35,322 nucleotides of DNA from a virus. The stretch is taken from positions 1 to 35,322 of IMG/VR virus record IMGVR_UViG_3300036766_000661; one strand, 5' to 3'. Within the stretch, counting starts at the first letter, position 1; each line of letters begins with the position of its first letter. Position numbers and translations under genes: made by a program. Positions 1-5,697 of the stretch are shown one piece after another. The notes under the pieces are model-generated. The model worked only from the letters and a program-made list of their open reading frames with translations. It was not told where the DNA came from and did not search any database.

Positions 1-28
1 CCGGACCTGAGGCCCGCTTCGGCGCCCC
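1..28. repeat. Terminal overlap with 35236-35263 (circular closure)
   Basis: Bases 1-28 match 35236-35263 at 26 of 28 positions. Both copies lie in the same reading frame of the split RlpA-like gene. The two mismatches and the homopolymer tail after 35263 look like end-of-contig errors. The simplest reading is that the molecule is circular or circularly permuted and the window was cut inside this gene. Confidence 0.7.
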
Positions 29-446
29 GGCGCTCGTGCCGCTGCCCTGGATGGCGCCGGCACGAGCGACGGCGAAGGCGGCAGGGCCATCCCACGGGCG
101 GCCGTCGGCCCGACAAACTGCGCAGCCGTCGCGGCCGCACGCTTTCTCAGTTGGTCCGCAGTTACGCACCGGGCTCGCCTCCTGGTACGACGCCGGCCCA
201 GGCTTCTACGCCGCGATGCCCGGCTTCGTCGACGGCACCCGCGTCGTGGTCGTGGTGACGGCATTCCACGACGGGCGCACGTTCGGCGTCACGGTCCCGA
301 TCTGGACACAGTGCCAGTGCCATGTCGGCACGCCGGCGGAGGTCCTGGTCGACCTGAGTCCAGATGCGTTCCGCGCTCTCGGCTGGCCGCTGTCGAGGGG
401 CATCGCGAAAGTCACGATTGAGATCACAGAGGGAGGGCTGAGATGA
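3..446 (+). CDS. RlpA-like double-psi beta-barrel protein, C-terminal part
   Basis: This is the C-terminal part of a protein with an RlpA-type double-psi beta-barrel. It has the ASWY opening, a central run of basic/hydrophobic strands, a QCQCH cysteine segment, and the typical VDLSPDAF and GI.KV.IEI ending. The frame is open from base 3 with no start codon or ribosome site nearby; the first possible start, GTG at 36, lies inside the linker. It therefore appears to be the continuation of the signal-peptide frame beginning at 35010. RlpA-family proteins bind or cleave denuded peptidoglycan outside the membrane, so a role in host wall processing or lysis is inferred. The aspartate of VDLSP is conserved in the fold. 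The stop overlaps the ATG of the next gene, which implies coupled translation. Confidence 0.75.
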   Translation, partial: GPEARFGAPALVPLPWMAPARATAKAAGPSHGRPSARQTAQPSRPHAFSVGPQLRTGLASWYDAGPGFYAAMPGFVDGTRVVVVVTAFHDGRTFGVTVPIWTQCQCHVGTPAEVLVDLSPDAFRALGWPLSRGIAKVTIEITEGGLR

Positions 447-941
447 CAACCAAGGCGGCGACCGGCTTCCTCGCCGACCTCCGCGCCAAGCGCCCCTGTT
501 CTGACGGGCTGGCGTGGGCCGTCGAGCACGAGATCGCGAGCATCCAGGAGGCGTGGACGCGGCTGCCTCGGGCCGACTGGATGCTCTGGCTCGCGCAGGC
601 GTTCGCGGCCGAGCTGCCGGACGAGCCGCTGCGGGAATTCGGGCGCGCCTGCGCCGATCGGGCGATCCATGTCCATGCCGTCGCCGCGCTGCGAGCCGCT
701 GGACTGATGGCCGAAGCCGATCGCCTCGCGGCCCTCCCGGTCATCGTTGACGAGCCAACGGCCTGGGCAGCCGCCTGGGCAGCCGCCGGGGCGCCTGGGC
801 AGCCTGGGCAGCCGCCTGGGCAGCCGCCGGGGCGCCTGGGCAGCCTGGGCAGCCGCCAGGGCAGCCGCCTGGGCAGCCGAGCTGCGCTGGCAGGCTGATC
901 GATTGCGCGAGCTGATCCCGAGTGTGGAGGCGGGGGCATGA
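443..941 (+). pseudogene. Ala/Trp tetrapeptide-repeat protein, frame broken by a 41-bp tandem duplication
   Basis: The gene starts at ATG 443 with a GGAGGG ribosome site. The N-terminal ~107 residues form a helical domain, followed by an AWAAAWAAA repeat. In that frame translation then drifts into PGQPPGQ/GSLGS junk and stops at 898. The natural C-terminus, ending AWAAELRWQADRLREL, continues in another frame to 941. Two identical 41-bp units (770-810 and 811-851) cause this, because each is one base short of 14 codons. Removing both, or having three, restores one open frame through to 941. A protein with the same A-A-W/R-x repeat is encoded at 29692. The function is unknown. The disruption could be real, variable between genomes, or an assembly error in a repeat. 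Confidence 0.6.
770..851. repeat. Two perfect 41-bp tandem repeats inside a coding repeat
   Basis: Bases 770-810 and 811-851 are identical. Each contains GCCGCCGGGGCGCC, where the surrounding 12-base repeat pattern would have GCA-GCC. The missing A makes the unit 41 rather than 42 bases, so copy number controls the downstream reading frame. Confidence 0.85.
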
Positions 942-1090
942 GCGATCTGACGCTGGCCTCGCGCTTGCTGCTCGCCGATCTCGCGACCCTCAGTGATGGC
1001 GGGCGGGCGGCTGCGCATGTCGCGGAGGCATTGCCCACGGCCTACGACGCCGCCCTCCGGGAGCACGCCGATCGGGACGACCCCGAATGA
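938..1090 (+). CDS. Small hypothetical phage protein (50 aa)
   Basis: ATG 938 follows a GGAGG site (926-930) and overlaps the stop of the natural frame of the preceding repeat gene (ATGA). The product starts MSDLTLASRLLLADLATLSDG, is Ala-rich and predicted helical, and ends in an acidic tail. I do not recognise a family. The ribosome site, the ATGA overlaps at both ends and the lack of any better frame on either strand support it as a real member of the operon leading to the integrase. Confidence 0.55.
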   Translation: MSDLTLASRLLLADLATLSDGGRAAAHVAEALPTAYDAALREHADRDDPE

Positions 1091-1173
1091 GCCGCTCTGC
1101 CTGGGGCGGGGGTCCCGGATCGCGCCACTGGCACCGCTGGCCGCGGCGCGCAGGGCGTGAGGTCGCCGGATGA
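1087..1173 (+). CDS. Tiny ORF bridging to the excisionase gene (28 aa)
   Basis: This 28-codon frame begins with an ATGA overlap on the previous stop and ends with a TGA overlapping the ATG of the excisionase-like gene. It exactly fills the gap, which is how coupled phage genes are often arranged. The product is rich in Trp, Arg and Gly (starting MSRSAWGGGPGSRHW) and resembles no family I can name. It may only serve translational coupling. Confidence 0.35.
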   Translation: MSRSAWGGGPGSRHWHRWPRRAGREVAG

Positions 1174-1571
1174 CGGAGCTCCTGACGCCGGATGAGGTCG
1201 CTGTTCGCCTCCGGGTGACGCGCGGTTTCGTGCTGGCGCTGGGCAGGGCAGGGGAGTTGCCGATGGTCGTCATGGGCCATCGAACGCGTCGGTTCCTCGA
1301 GATCGACGTGGCGGCGTATCTTGCGCAACGTGGGAGGACGGCGATTGCGAGGGACGGGCAGCATCCGGCAGCGGAAGGACGGCATCTGGATGGCCGCCCT
1401 CAGCCTCGGAACGGTCAACGGCAAGCGGATTCGTCCGACGTTCTACGGCCCCTCCGAGGAAGCCGTGACGCGCAAGCTCAACCGGGCGCTGATGCTCGTC
1501 GGCACCGACACCGACCAGCCGTCGAAGGTTCCGCTTGGCGATTGGCTCGCCTCGTGGATCGGCCAGGTTGA
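1170..1571 (+). CDS. xis: Excisionase-like MerR/AlpA-type HTH protein overlapping the integrase
   Basis: The first ~55 residues are a compact winged HTH of the excisionase/AlpA type: LLTPDEVAVRLRV, then RGFVLALGRAG, then the wing RTRRFLEIDVAAYL. Such proteins bind attachment-site DNA and bias tyrosine integrases towards excision. The frame does not stop after the domain. It continues about 75 codons out of phase inside the integrase gene and ends at 1571, and that part is Arg/Gln-rich and probably not functionally shaped. The position directly upstream of the integrase supports the role. The start is ATG 1170 with only a weak GAGG site, so coupling from the preceding ORF is likely. Confidence 0.65.
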   Translation: MTELLTPDEVAVRLRVTRGFVLALGRAGELPMVVMGHRTRRFLEIDVAAYLAQRGRTAIARDGQHPAAEGRHLDGRPQPRNGQRQADSSDVLRPLRGSRDAQAQPGADARRHRHRPAVEGSAWRLARLVDRPG

Positions 1572-2511
1572 CGTGACGCCCCGGACCGCCGCGCAGTATC
1601 GCGTCATCGTGGAGGAGCTACCGCCATTCCTCCTGGCCGTGCCGCTCGGCAAGCTCAACGGCGGTCACGTCCAGACGTGGGTGGACCAGATGGCGTCAAC
1701 CGCCGCGAGTCCGCGGACGATCGCATGGAAGCGGAACACCCTGCGCGCCGCGCTGAACGATGCCCGGAGACGGGGGCTAGTGGAGCGCAACGCCGCGGCT
1801 CTTGCCCGTGTTCCGCGCCAGCGGCGGCCGAAGCGTACCGTCCTGACGGCGGGCGACTGCCGGGCCATCCTCGCCGCCCTGGCGAAGTGGCGCTACCTCC
1901 CGGCGGCGGTCATGGCGATCGGCTGCGGACTGCGGCAGGGCGAGATGCTGGCCCTCTCGTGGGAGGATGTGACCGCGGACGCCGTGACCATTCGGACCAG
2001 CCTGACCCGGATCGGTGGCGAGTTCGTCCGCGTCGCCACGAAGACGGAGGCGAGCGACGCCACGGTCCCGGTCCCGCCGTTCGTCCGCCGCGCTCTGGAC
2101 ACCTGGGATGCGGTGCAGGCGGGAGAGTGGAAAGCCGCGCACCCTGACGGCCAGCCGGTCGCCATCGAAGAACTGCGGAAGCGGGGCCACGTCTTCACGA
2201 CGGCCAGGGGGATGCCGGTCCACGGCTCCGTCCTGACGCACCAGTTCCAGGCGCGGCTCCGGACCGCCAAGTTGCCGGTGATCCCGTGGCACGCATTGCG
2301 TCACGCGACCGCGGACCTCTTGGCGGACCTCGGGCAGCCACAGACGGTCGCGAGAGATTACTTGCGCCACGCCTCCGCCCTGACCACGGCGGATCACTAC
2401 ACCGGGAGCGGATGGGCGGCACTTTCGAAAGCCGCCGCGGCACTCGACAGCGCTCTCGGGCCTCGTGGGCGCCGTCGCCGGTTTCAGAAAGGACGCCGGG
2501 CCGGTCTTTGA
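1345..2511 (+). CDS. int: Tyrosine-type phage integrase
   Basis: This is a site-specific recombinase of the tyrosine family, about 388 residues. I chose TTG 1345 because GGGAGGA (1332-1338) lies six bases upstream; the same frame could start at TTG 1321. The N-terminus has an arm-binding-type opening (RGTGSIRQRKDGIW), followed by a SAM-like core-binding domain and the catalytic domain. Catalytic residues are visible: Arg197 in CGLRQGE, His316 and Arg319 in HALRH, His342 in YLRHAS and the nucleophile Tyr352 in DHYTG. The gene sits directly downstream of the excisionase-like gene and just upstream of a tRNA-derived attP core, so integration into a host tRNA-Arg(UCU) gene is predicted. Confidence 0.95.
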   Translation: MRGTGSIRQRKDGIWMAALSLGTVNGKRIRPTFYGPSEEAVTRKLNRALMLVGTDTDQPSKVPLGDWLASWIGQVDVTPRTAAQYRVIVEELPPFLLAVPLGKLNGGHVQTWVDQMASTAASPRTIAWKRNTLRAALNDARRRGLVERNAAALARVPRQRRPKRTVLTAGDCRAILAALAKWRYLPAAVMAIGCGLRQGEMLALSWEDVTADAVTIRTSLTRIGGEFVRVATKTEASDATVPVPPFVRRALDTWDAVQAGEWKAAHPDGQPVAIEELRKRGHVFTTARGMPVHGSVLTHQFQARLRTAKLPVIPWHALRHATADLLADLGQPQTVARDYLRHASALTTADHYTGSGWAALSKAAAALDSALGPRGRRRRFQKGRRAGL

Positions 2512-2535
2512 GGTCCTGGGCCTTGTCGGGTGAGC

Positions 2536-2554
2536 GATTGGCGACAGTTCGGCG
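2536..2554 (+). repeat. Candidate integrase arm-site repeat, copy 1
   Basis: GATTGGCGACAGTTCGGCG here recurs at 2690-2708 with a single change (T to A in the middle), in the same orientation. The two copies flank the tRNA-like attP core, which is the usual arrangement of arm-type integrase or excisionase sites. Confidence 0.55.
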
Positions 2555-2580
2555 GTACTTCGGCGCCGTGCACGCACGGA

Positions 2581-2634
2581 AGCAACCGCCTTCTAAGCGG
2601 AAGGTCGCAGGTTCGAGCCCTGCCGGGGACGCCA
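2581..2634 (+). other. attP: attP core: 3' half of a tRNA-Arg(UCU) gene
   Basis: The segment folds as the 3' half of a tRNA. It has an anticodon stem-loop with loop CTTCTAA (anticodon TCT, 2592-2594), variable loop AGGTC, T-stem GCAGG/CCTGC around TTCGAGC, acceptor strand CGGGGAC, discriminator G and CCA ending at 2634. No D-arm or matching 5' acceptor strand (GTCCCCG) lies upstream, so it is not a complete tRNA gene. Tyrosine integrases commonly recombine within tRNA genes and carry exactly such a 3' half as attP. The expected host site is a tRNA-Arg(UCU) gene whose 5' strand pairs with CGGGGAC. Confidence 0.85.
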
Positions 2635-2689
2635 ATTTCGGGAGTGGATGGCTCTCGATGGGGCTGCGATCGGGCCGTGGTTTGCGGTC

Positions 2690-2708
2690 GATTGGCGACA
2701 GATCGGCG
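2690..2708 (+). repeat. Candidate integrase arm-site repeat, copy 2
   Basis: This is the second copy of the 19-bp direct repeat at 2536-2554. It is followed at once by a partial third unit (TCGGCGACAG), so this arm may hold tandem sites. It lies 56 bp beyond the attP core. Confidence 0.55.
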
Positions 2709-2757
2709 ACAGTGTGACCCGCCGCGCCTACCCCAAGCCCACGCCGGCCCTGTCGGC

Positions 2758-2976
2758 GTGACGACCTGCCCCCTCAAGCCGGGCGAACTCGACGCGCTGA
2801 CCGCCTACGTCGAGGCGGGGAGCACGAAGGGCGCAGCCCATGCGCTCGGGGTGTCGGAGCACACGGTCAAGAACCGGCTCGGCCACGCCCGCGCCCGTAC
2901 CGGCCGGACAACGGAACAGCTGATCTATTCCGGGACCCTCGCAGGCTGGCTGCGCTTGCGGAAGCCTGCGGGATAG
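2758..2976 (+). CDS. Small LuxR/GerE-type HTH regulator
   Basis: The 72-residue product is almost entirely a LuxR-type helix-turn-helix: LKPGELDALTAYVEAGSTKGAAHALGVSEHTVKN with a C-terminal helix. The frame is open further upstream, but that part overlaps attP, so I chose GTG 2758, directly before the domain. The ribosome site is weak. There is no receiver or ligand domain, as is typical of small phage-encoded transcription factors. Its place between the integration module and the tRNA-lysis-packaging genes makes it a candidate activator of the late operon, which is inference only. Confidence 0.7.
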   Translation: MTTCPLKPGELDALTAYVEAGSTKGAAHALGVSEHTVKNRLGHARARTGRTTEQLIYSGTLAGWLRLRKPAG

Positions 2977-3042
2977 GGTCGTTTCTCTCTCTGTTCGCGC
3001 GGAAACCTCGCAGCTACCATCAAGGGCGCATGACCGACGCGA

Positions 3043-3117
3043 CGCGGGCTGGGGAAGCGGCATCCCGGCGGCCTCATAAGCCGCAGGTGCCCGGTTCGAC
3101 TCCGGGGCACGCTACCA
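3043..3117 (+). tRNA. tRNA with anticodon CAU, initiator-like
   Basis: A full cloverleaf fits. The acceptor strand is CGCGGGC (3043-3049). The D-stem is GGGA/TCCC around loop AGCGGCA. The anticodon stem GCGGC/GCCGC is perfect around loop CTCATAA (anticodon 3075-3077). The variable loop is AGGTG, the T-stem CCCGG/CCGGG surrounds TTCGACT, the 3' acceptor is GCACGCT, and A73 plus an encoded CCA end the gene at 3117. The first pair (C1 with T72) is mismatched and pair 11:24 is purine-pyrimidine, both traits of initiator tRNAs. The 31:39 pair is C-G rather than the initiator G-C, and the acceptor has one further mismatch (G5/A68). It could be tRNA-fMet-like, elongator Met or Ile(CAU). Confidence 0.75.
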
Positions 3118-3127
3118 CGCTGTTCCA

Positions 3128-3156
3128 GCACGGCGGGACCTCCTCCCCCGCCGTGC
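3128..3156 (+). terminator. Strong hairpin after the tRNA
   Basis: A perfect 10-bp stem GCACGGCGGG/CCCGCCGTGC with a 9-base loop starts 11 bases after the tRNA CCA. There is no T-run, so it may be a processing or termination hairpin for the tRNA transcript rather than a full intrinsic terminator. Confidence 0.6.
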
Positions 3157-3183
3157 GCTCCTCATGGTCCGGACGCTGAGGCG

Positions 3184-3471
3184 ATGGCCGATGATGTCGC
3201 CCCCGCACTCAGCAGGGTGTCAAGCCCCACCGGGCGAAGCCTCCCGGAACGGGTCGCCCTGGTAGAGCGTGACGTGGTCGATCATGCGGATCAGCTGAGC
3301 GTGCTCTTTCGAGCGCAGCGGGATCAGGCCGCGGATCTCGCTGACATCAAGGCGTGGCGACATGGCCTGCTCGCCGAAATCCGCGGGGCGCTCCGCGTCC
3401 CGAAGGTGATCCTCGCTTCCACGCCGATCGCCATGCTCGCATTGGCGATCTGGACGGCGGTCCAGCGCTGA
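3184..3471 (+). CDS. XhlA-like membrane protein (probable lysis accessory)
   Basis: The 95-residue protein has a polar N-terminus, a central predicted coiled coil (residues ~24-55, VALVERDVVDHADQLSVL onward) and one C-terminal membrane helix (VILASTPIAMLALAIWTAV). This coiled-coil plus tail-anchor plan matches XhlA-type proteins that assist holins in phage lysis cassettes. The start is ATG 3184 after GAGG. Its stop overlaps the next start (TGATG). Following genes encode a peptidase and a holin-like protein, which supports a lysis role. Assignment rests on architecture, since no signature residues are known for the family. Confidence 0.6.
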   Translation: MADDVAPALSRVSSPTGRSLPERVALVERDVVDHADQLSVLFRAQRDQAADLADIKAWRHGLLAEIRGALRVPKVILASTPIAMLALAIWTAVQR

Positions 3472-3677
3472 TGATCCATGCCTTCATCGACCAGCAGCTC
3501 GTGCGTGACGGCTCAGGCATCATCCACCGCCGTCTCATCATCGCCGGCCGCCCGTTCGACGAGTGCGACCCGACGCCCTGCCGCCTGCTCGTGCGGCTCC
3601 CGGACGACGTCCGGGACGCGGAGCTGTGCATCGTGTGCTGGCAGCCGCGCCGCAGCGGCGTGCCGGAAGTGGCGTGA
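3471..3677 (+). CDS. Small hypothetical protein (68 aa) in the lysis cassette
   Basis: The frame begins at ATG 3471, overlapping the stop of the XhlA-like gene, and ends in a TGATG overlap with the peptidase start. The product is soluble, beginning MIHAFIDQQLVRDGSG, with one mid-chain Cys pair region (DECDPTPCR) and ICIVCW-like cysteines near the end (ELCIVCWQ). I do not recognise it. Double overlaps with both neighbours and the absence of a competing frame support it. It could be a small adaptor of the lysis cassette. Confidence 0.6.
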   Translation: MIHAFIDQQLVRDGSGIIHRRLIIAGRPFDECDPTPCRLLVRLPDDVRDAELCIVCWQPRRSGVPEVA

Positions 3678-4390
3678 TGGCCGTCATCGACGAGACCCTG
3701 CTCGGCGCGGTCCCCTCACCGGCCGATCCGCGTGACCACCAGCTCGCCGTGGACCTCGCCGCACCGCTCCCCTCGGTGTATCGCGCGCCCCTGCTCGCGC
3801 CGCCGCTCAATCAGACGCGACCGCCGAAGGGCGAGCCACTGGGAACGTGCGTCGCCCACGCCGCAACCGGGATGCGCCAGCAGGAGGAACGGACCTCGGG
3901 CGACTGGCCGAATGGCTGGCCGCCGTTCGATCCGTTCCGGCTCTACCACCAGGCGCAGGCTGTGGATGGGATCGCCGGGCCGCACGAGGGGACCACCTGC
4001 CGCGCTGCCCTATCCGTCCTGCTGCACCACGGGGCGGAGCTCGATGGCAAGCCGGCGAAGGGCTACCCGGTCGCCTCCTATGCCGCGGTGCCGATGACGC
4101 CCGACGCGCTGAAGCGGGCTGTCTTTGAGCACGGCCCGCTCCTCATCGCCAGCGCCTGGTACCGCTCGTGGTTCCGTCCGGTCGCGGGTGTCCTCCCGGC
4201 CCCGTCCGGCGGGATCGTCGGCGGCCACGCGACGCTGCTCTTCGGCTGGGATGACATCGCCGGGCATCTGTTGATCCGCAACTCGTGGGGCGCGGGCTGG
4301 GGCAGCAACGGGAACTTCCGTGCCCCGATCTCGACCTTCATCCCCGCCATGCACGACGCCTGGCGATCACTAGACCGCAAGGGAGACTGA
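3677..4390 (+). CDS. Papain-family (C1) cysteine peptidase
   Basis: A 237-residue C1A-type peptidase without a recognisable signal peptide. The catalytic set is visible in order: oxyanion-type Gln46 in LNQTR, nucleophile Cys58 in GTCVAHA, His184 in VGGHATLLFGWDD and Asn202 in IRNSWGAGWG. The last motif is the family hallmark. The usual long inhibitory propeptide is missing, as in many bacterial and phage members. It lies between an XhlA-like protein and a holin-like protein and overlaps the preceding gene. By position it replaces the endolysin of a lysis cassette. Papain-like enzymes normally cut proteins, and the peptide bonds of peptidoglycan cross-links are a possible target here. An alternative is processing of a virion protein. 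Confidence 0.88.
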   Translation: MAVIDETLLGAVPSPADPRDHQLAVDLAAPLPSVYRAPLLAPPLNQTRPPKGEPLGTCVAHAATGMRQQEERTSGDWPNGWPPFDPFRLYHQAQAVDGIAGPHEGTTCRAALSVLLHHGAELDGKPAKGYPVASYAAVPMTPDALKRAVFEHGPLLIASAWYRSWFRPVAGVLPAPSGGIVGGHATLLFGWDDIAGHLLIRNSWGAGWGSNGNFRAPISTFIPAMHDAWRSLDRKGD

Positions 4391-4393
4391 CCA

Positions 4394-4690
4394 ATGGACG
4401 CACCGACGCTCGGAGCCCTCCAGACCGTCGCCGGGGCGACGATCCTCGTGGCCGCGCTCATGCAGATCCTGCTCGGCGCGCTCCGGCTCGCCCCGGCGAC
4501 GCAGGATCGCTTCGGTCCGCTCCTCGCGGTCGTCGTCGGGGTCGTCGTGGTGGAGGTCGCCACCTTCACGCTGCTGTCGGGGCCCTCCCGAGCGGACGTC
4601 GTGCAGGGCGCCGTGAACGGGATCTTCGCGGGCCTCGCGGCGATCGGCGTGCACTCGGTGGTCACCAACATCAGCGCGACCGGCCAGTGA
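4394..4690 (+). CDS. Holin-like membrane protein
   Basis: The 98-residue protein has three hydrophobic segments: ~8-27 (LQTVAGATILVAALMQILLG), ~43-62 (LLAVVVGVVVVEVATFTLLSG) and ~72-92 (AVNGIFAGLAAIGVHSVV). Short polar tails and this size fit class I phage holins, which open the inner membrane at the time of lysis. It starts four bases after the peptidase stop, with GGGAGA upstream. Holin families diverge strongly, so the call rests on topology and position. Confidence 0.65.
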   Translation: MDAPTLGALQTVAGATILVAALMQILLGALRLAPATQDRFGPLLAVVVGVVVVEVATFTLLSGPSRADVVQGAVNGIFAGLAAIGVHSVVTNISATGQ

Positions 4691-4694
4691 CCCC

Positions 4695-4853
4695 GTGGCG
4701 CCCATCTTCGCGGCGATCCTCCCGGTGATCCTCCTGGCGATCGGCGCCGGGCTTCGCCATGCCCAGCAGCGCCGGCGCGATGCGGAGCTGCAGGCAGAGG
4801 ACGACGCGCTCGCGGCGTGGCTCCGGGCGACGTTCGGCGGGGACCGCGCCTGA
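4695..4853 (+). CDS. Small one-helix membrane protein (52 aa)
   Basis: GTG 4695 opens a 52-residue frame with an N-terminal membrane helix (PIFAAILPVILLAIGAGL) followed by a charged, helical tail (RRRDAELQAEDDALAAWL). It lies between the holin-like gene and the HNH gene, with a TGATG overlap downstream. A helix plus a charged cytoplasmic or periplasmic tail resembles holin-associated or spanin-like helpers of lysis cassettes, but no family can be named. Confidence 0.6.
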   Translation: MAPIFAAILPVILLAIGAGLRHAQQRRRDAELQAEDDALAAWLRATFGGDRA

Positions 4854-5257
4854 TGGCCACCGTCTGCCTGGTGCCGGGCTGCCCGAACCTCCGGCCCTGT
4901 CACCACGCACGCACCTCGAGCCGCAATCACCACGGCGTCAGCCGGCAGGCACGGGGCTACGGCGCCGCCCACCAGCACGAGCGCACCCGATGGGCAGCCG
5001 CGGTCCGATCCGGCACGGTGCGCTGCGCGCGTTGCGGTCTACCGATCCGGCTGGGCGAGCGCTGGGACCTGGGTCACGCGCCTGATGGCGCAACCTGGAC
5101 AGGGCCCGAGCACGCTGCCTGCAACCGAGCGGACGGGGCGCGTCGATCGAGGGGTAGGGGGGTCGAAATCCCTGCAGGGGACGCCCCCAGCCAGGACCGC
5201 ATGGCAGCCACCTTCTTGGTCGATCGAGTTCAGAACTTTCGGGGCGGAATCTCGTGA
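4853..5257 (+). CDS. HNH endonuclease next to the terminase genes
   Basis: The 134-residue protein carries an HNH core: RCARCGLPI, then WDLGH, then GPEHAACNRADGARRS. These give the CxxC zinc pair, the first HNH histidine, and the later His/Cys/Asn. An N-terminal Cys/His cluster (CLVPGCPNLRPCHH) may bind a second zinc. HNH proteins beside terminase are known in HK97-like cos phages to work with terminase at the packaging cut. The start ATG 4853 overlaps the preceding stop. The last ~30 codons run over a GC-rich repeated DNA element (5145-5211) and may be shaped by that element rather than by protein function. The stop overlaps the terminase small subunit start (GTGA). Confidence 0.8.
   Translation: MATVCLVPGCPNLRPCHHARTSSRNHHGVSRQARGYGAAHQHERTRWAAAVRSGTVRCARCGLPIRLGERWDLGHAPDGATWTGPEHAACNRADGARRSRGRGVEIPAGDAPSQDRMAATFLVDRVQNFRGGIS
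5145..5211. other. Candidate cos/packaging element, copy 1
   Basis: A bipartite sequence, GGGTAGGGGGGTCGA (5152-5166) plus AGGACCGCATGGCAGCCAC (5193-5211), lies at the HNH-terminase boundary. Both blocks recur in the same order and near-identical spacing at 33423-33489. It includes the palindrome CCCTGCAGGG (5170-5179). This boundary is where cos lies in several cos-type phages, so a terminase recognition or cutting site is inferred. Confidence 0.45.
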
Positions 5258-5697
5258 AGGGCGGCGCACGCGTGCGATCGGGCCCGCCGGCTGATCCGAA
5301 CGCCGTCCAGCCCGAGCAGTTCATCGAGCTCCCCGCCACCCATGAAGGTGCCGCCCCGCCCTGGCCGATCACGCCCAAGCCGACGACGCTCGAGCTGGCG
5401 ACTTGGGAGCGCGAGTGGCGCCGACCCGAGGCCGACCAGTGGGAGAAGCGCAGCCTCCAGGTCGAGGTCGCCATATACGTCCGAACTCTCATCCGTGCCG
5501 CCAGGCCCGGGGCGACCGTCGCACTCCTCTCGGAGCGAAGGCGCCAGGCGGATTCGCTCGGCCTCACGATCGGCGGTTATCGAGCGGCGAAGTTCACGTC
5601 ACAGGTGGACCCGACGCCAAAGCAGCGACAGCGCGCGACTGGCACCGACGGCACGCCGGCCCGCTGGAAGCCGGAGGTCATCGATGGCACCGGCTGA
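5254..5697 (+). CDS. terS: Terminase small subunit
   Basis: The 147-residue product begins with GTG 5254, overlapping the HNH stop. It has a Gly/Arg-rich, proline-containing N-terminus (ARVRSGPPADPNAVQ), a linker ending in the APPWPI segment, and a helical core (LATWEREWRRPEADQWEK, then EVAIYVRTLIRAARPGA). This layout is common to small terminase subunits of actinobacterial siphoviruses, which recognise the packaging site. The end overlaps the large subunit start by 14 bases. Confidence comes from pattern plus position between HNH and the ATPase. Confidence 0.75.
   Translation: MKGGARVRSGPPADPNAVQPEQFIELPATHEGAAPPWPITPKPTTLELATWEREWRRPEADQWEKRSLQVEVAIYVRTLIRAARPGATVALLSERRRQADSLGLTIGGYRAAKFTSQVDPTPKQRQRATGTDGTPARWKPEVIDGTG

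Noticed and set aside
2581-2634. A complete tRNA-Arg gene
   Set aside because: Only the 3' half is present. No D-arm and no GTCCCCG-like 5' acceptor strand lie upstream, so attP is the better reading.
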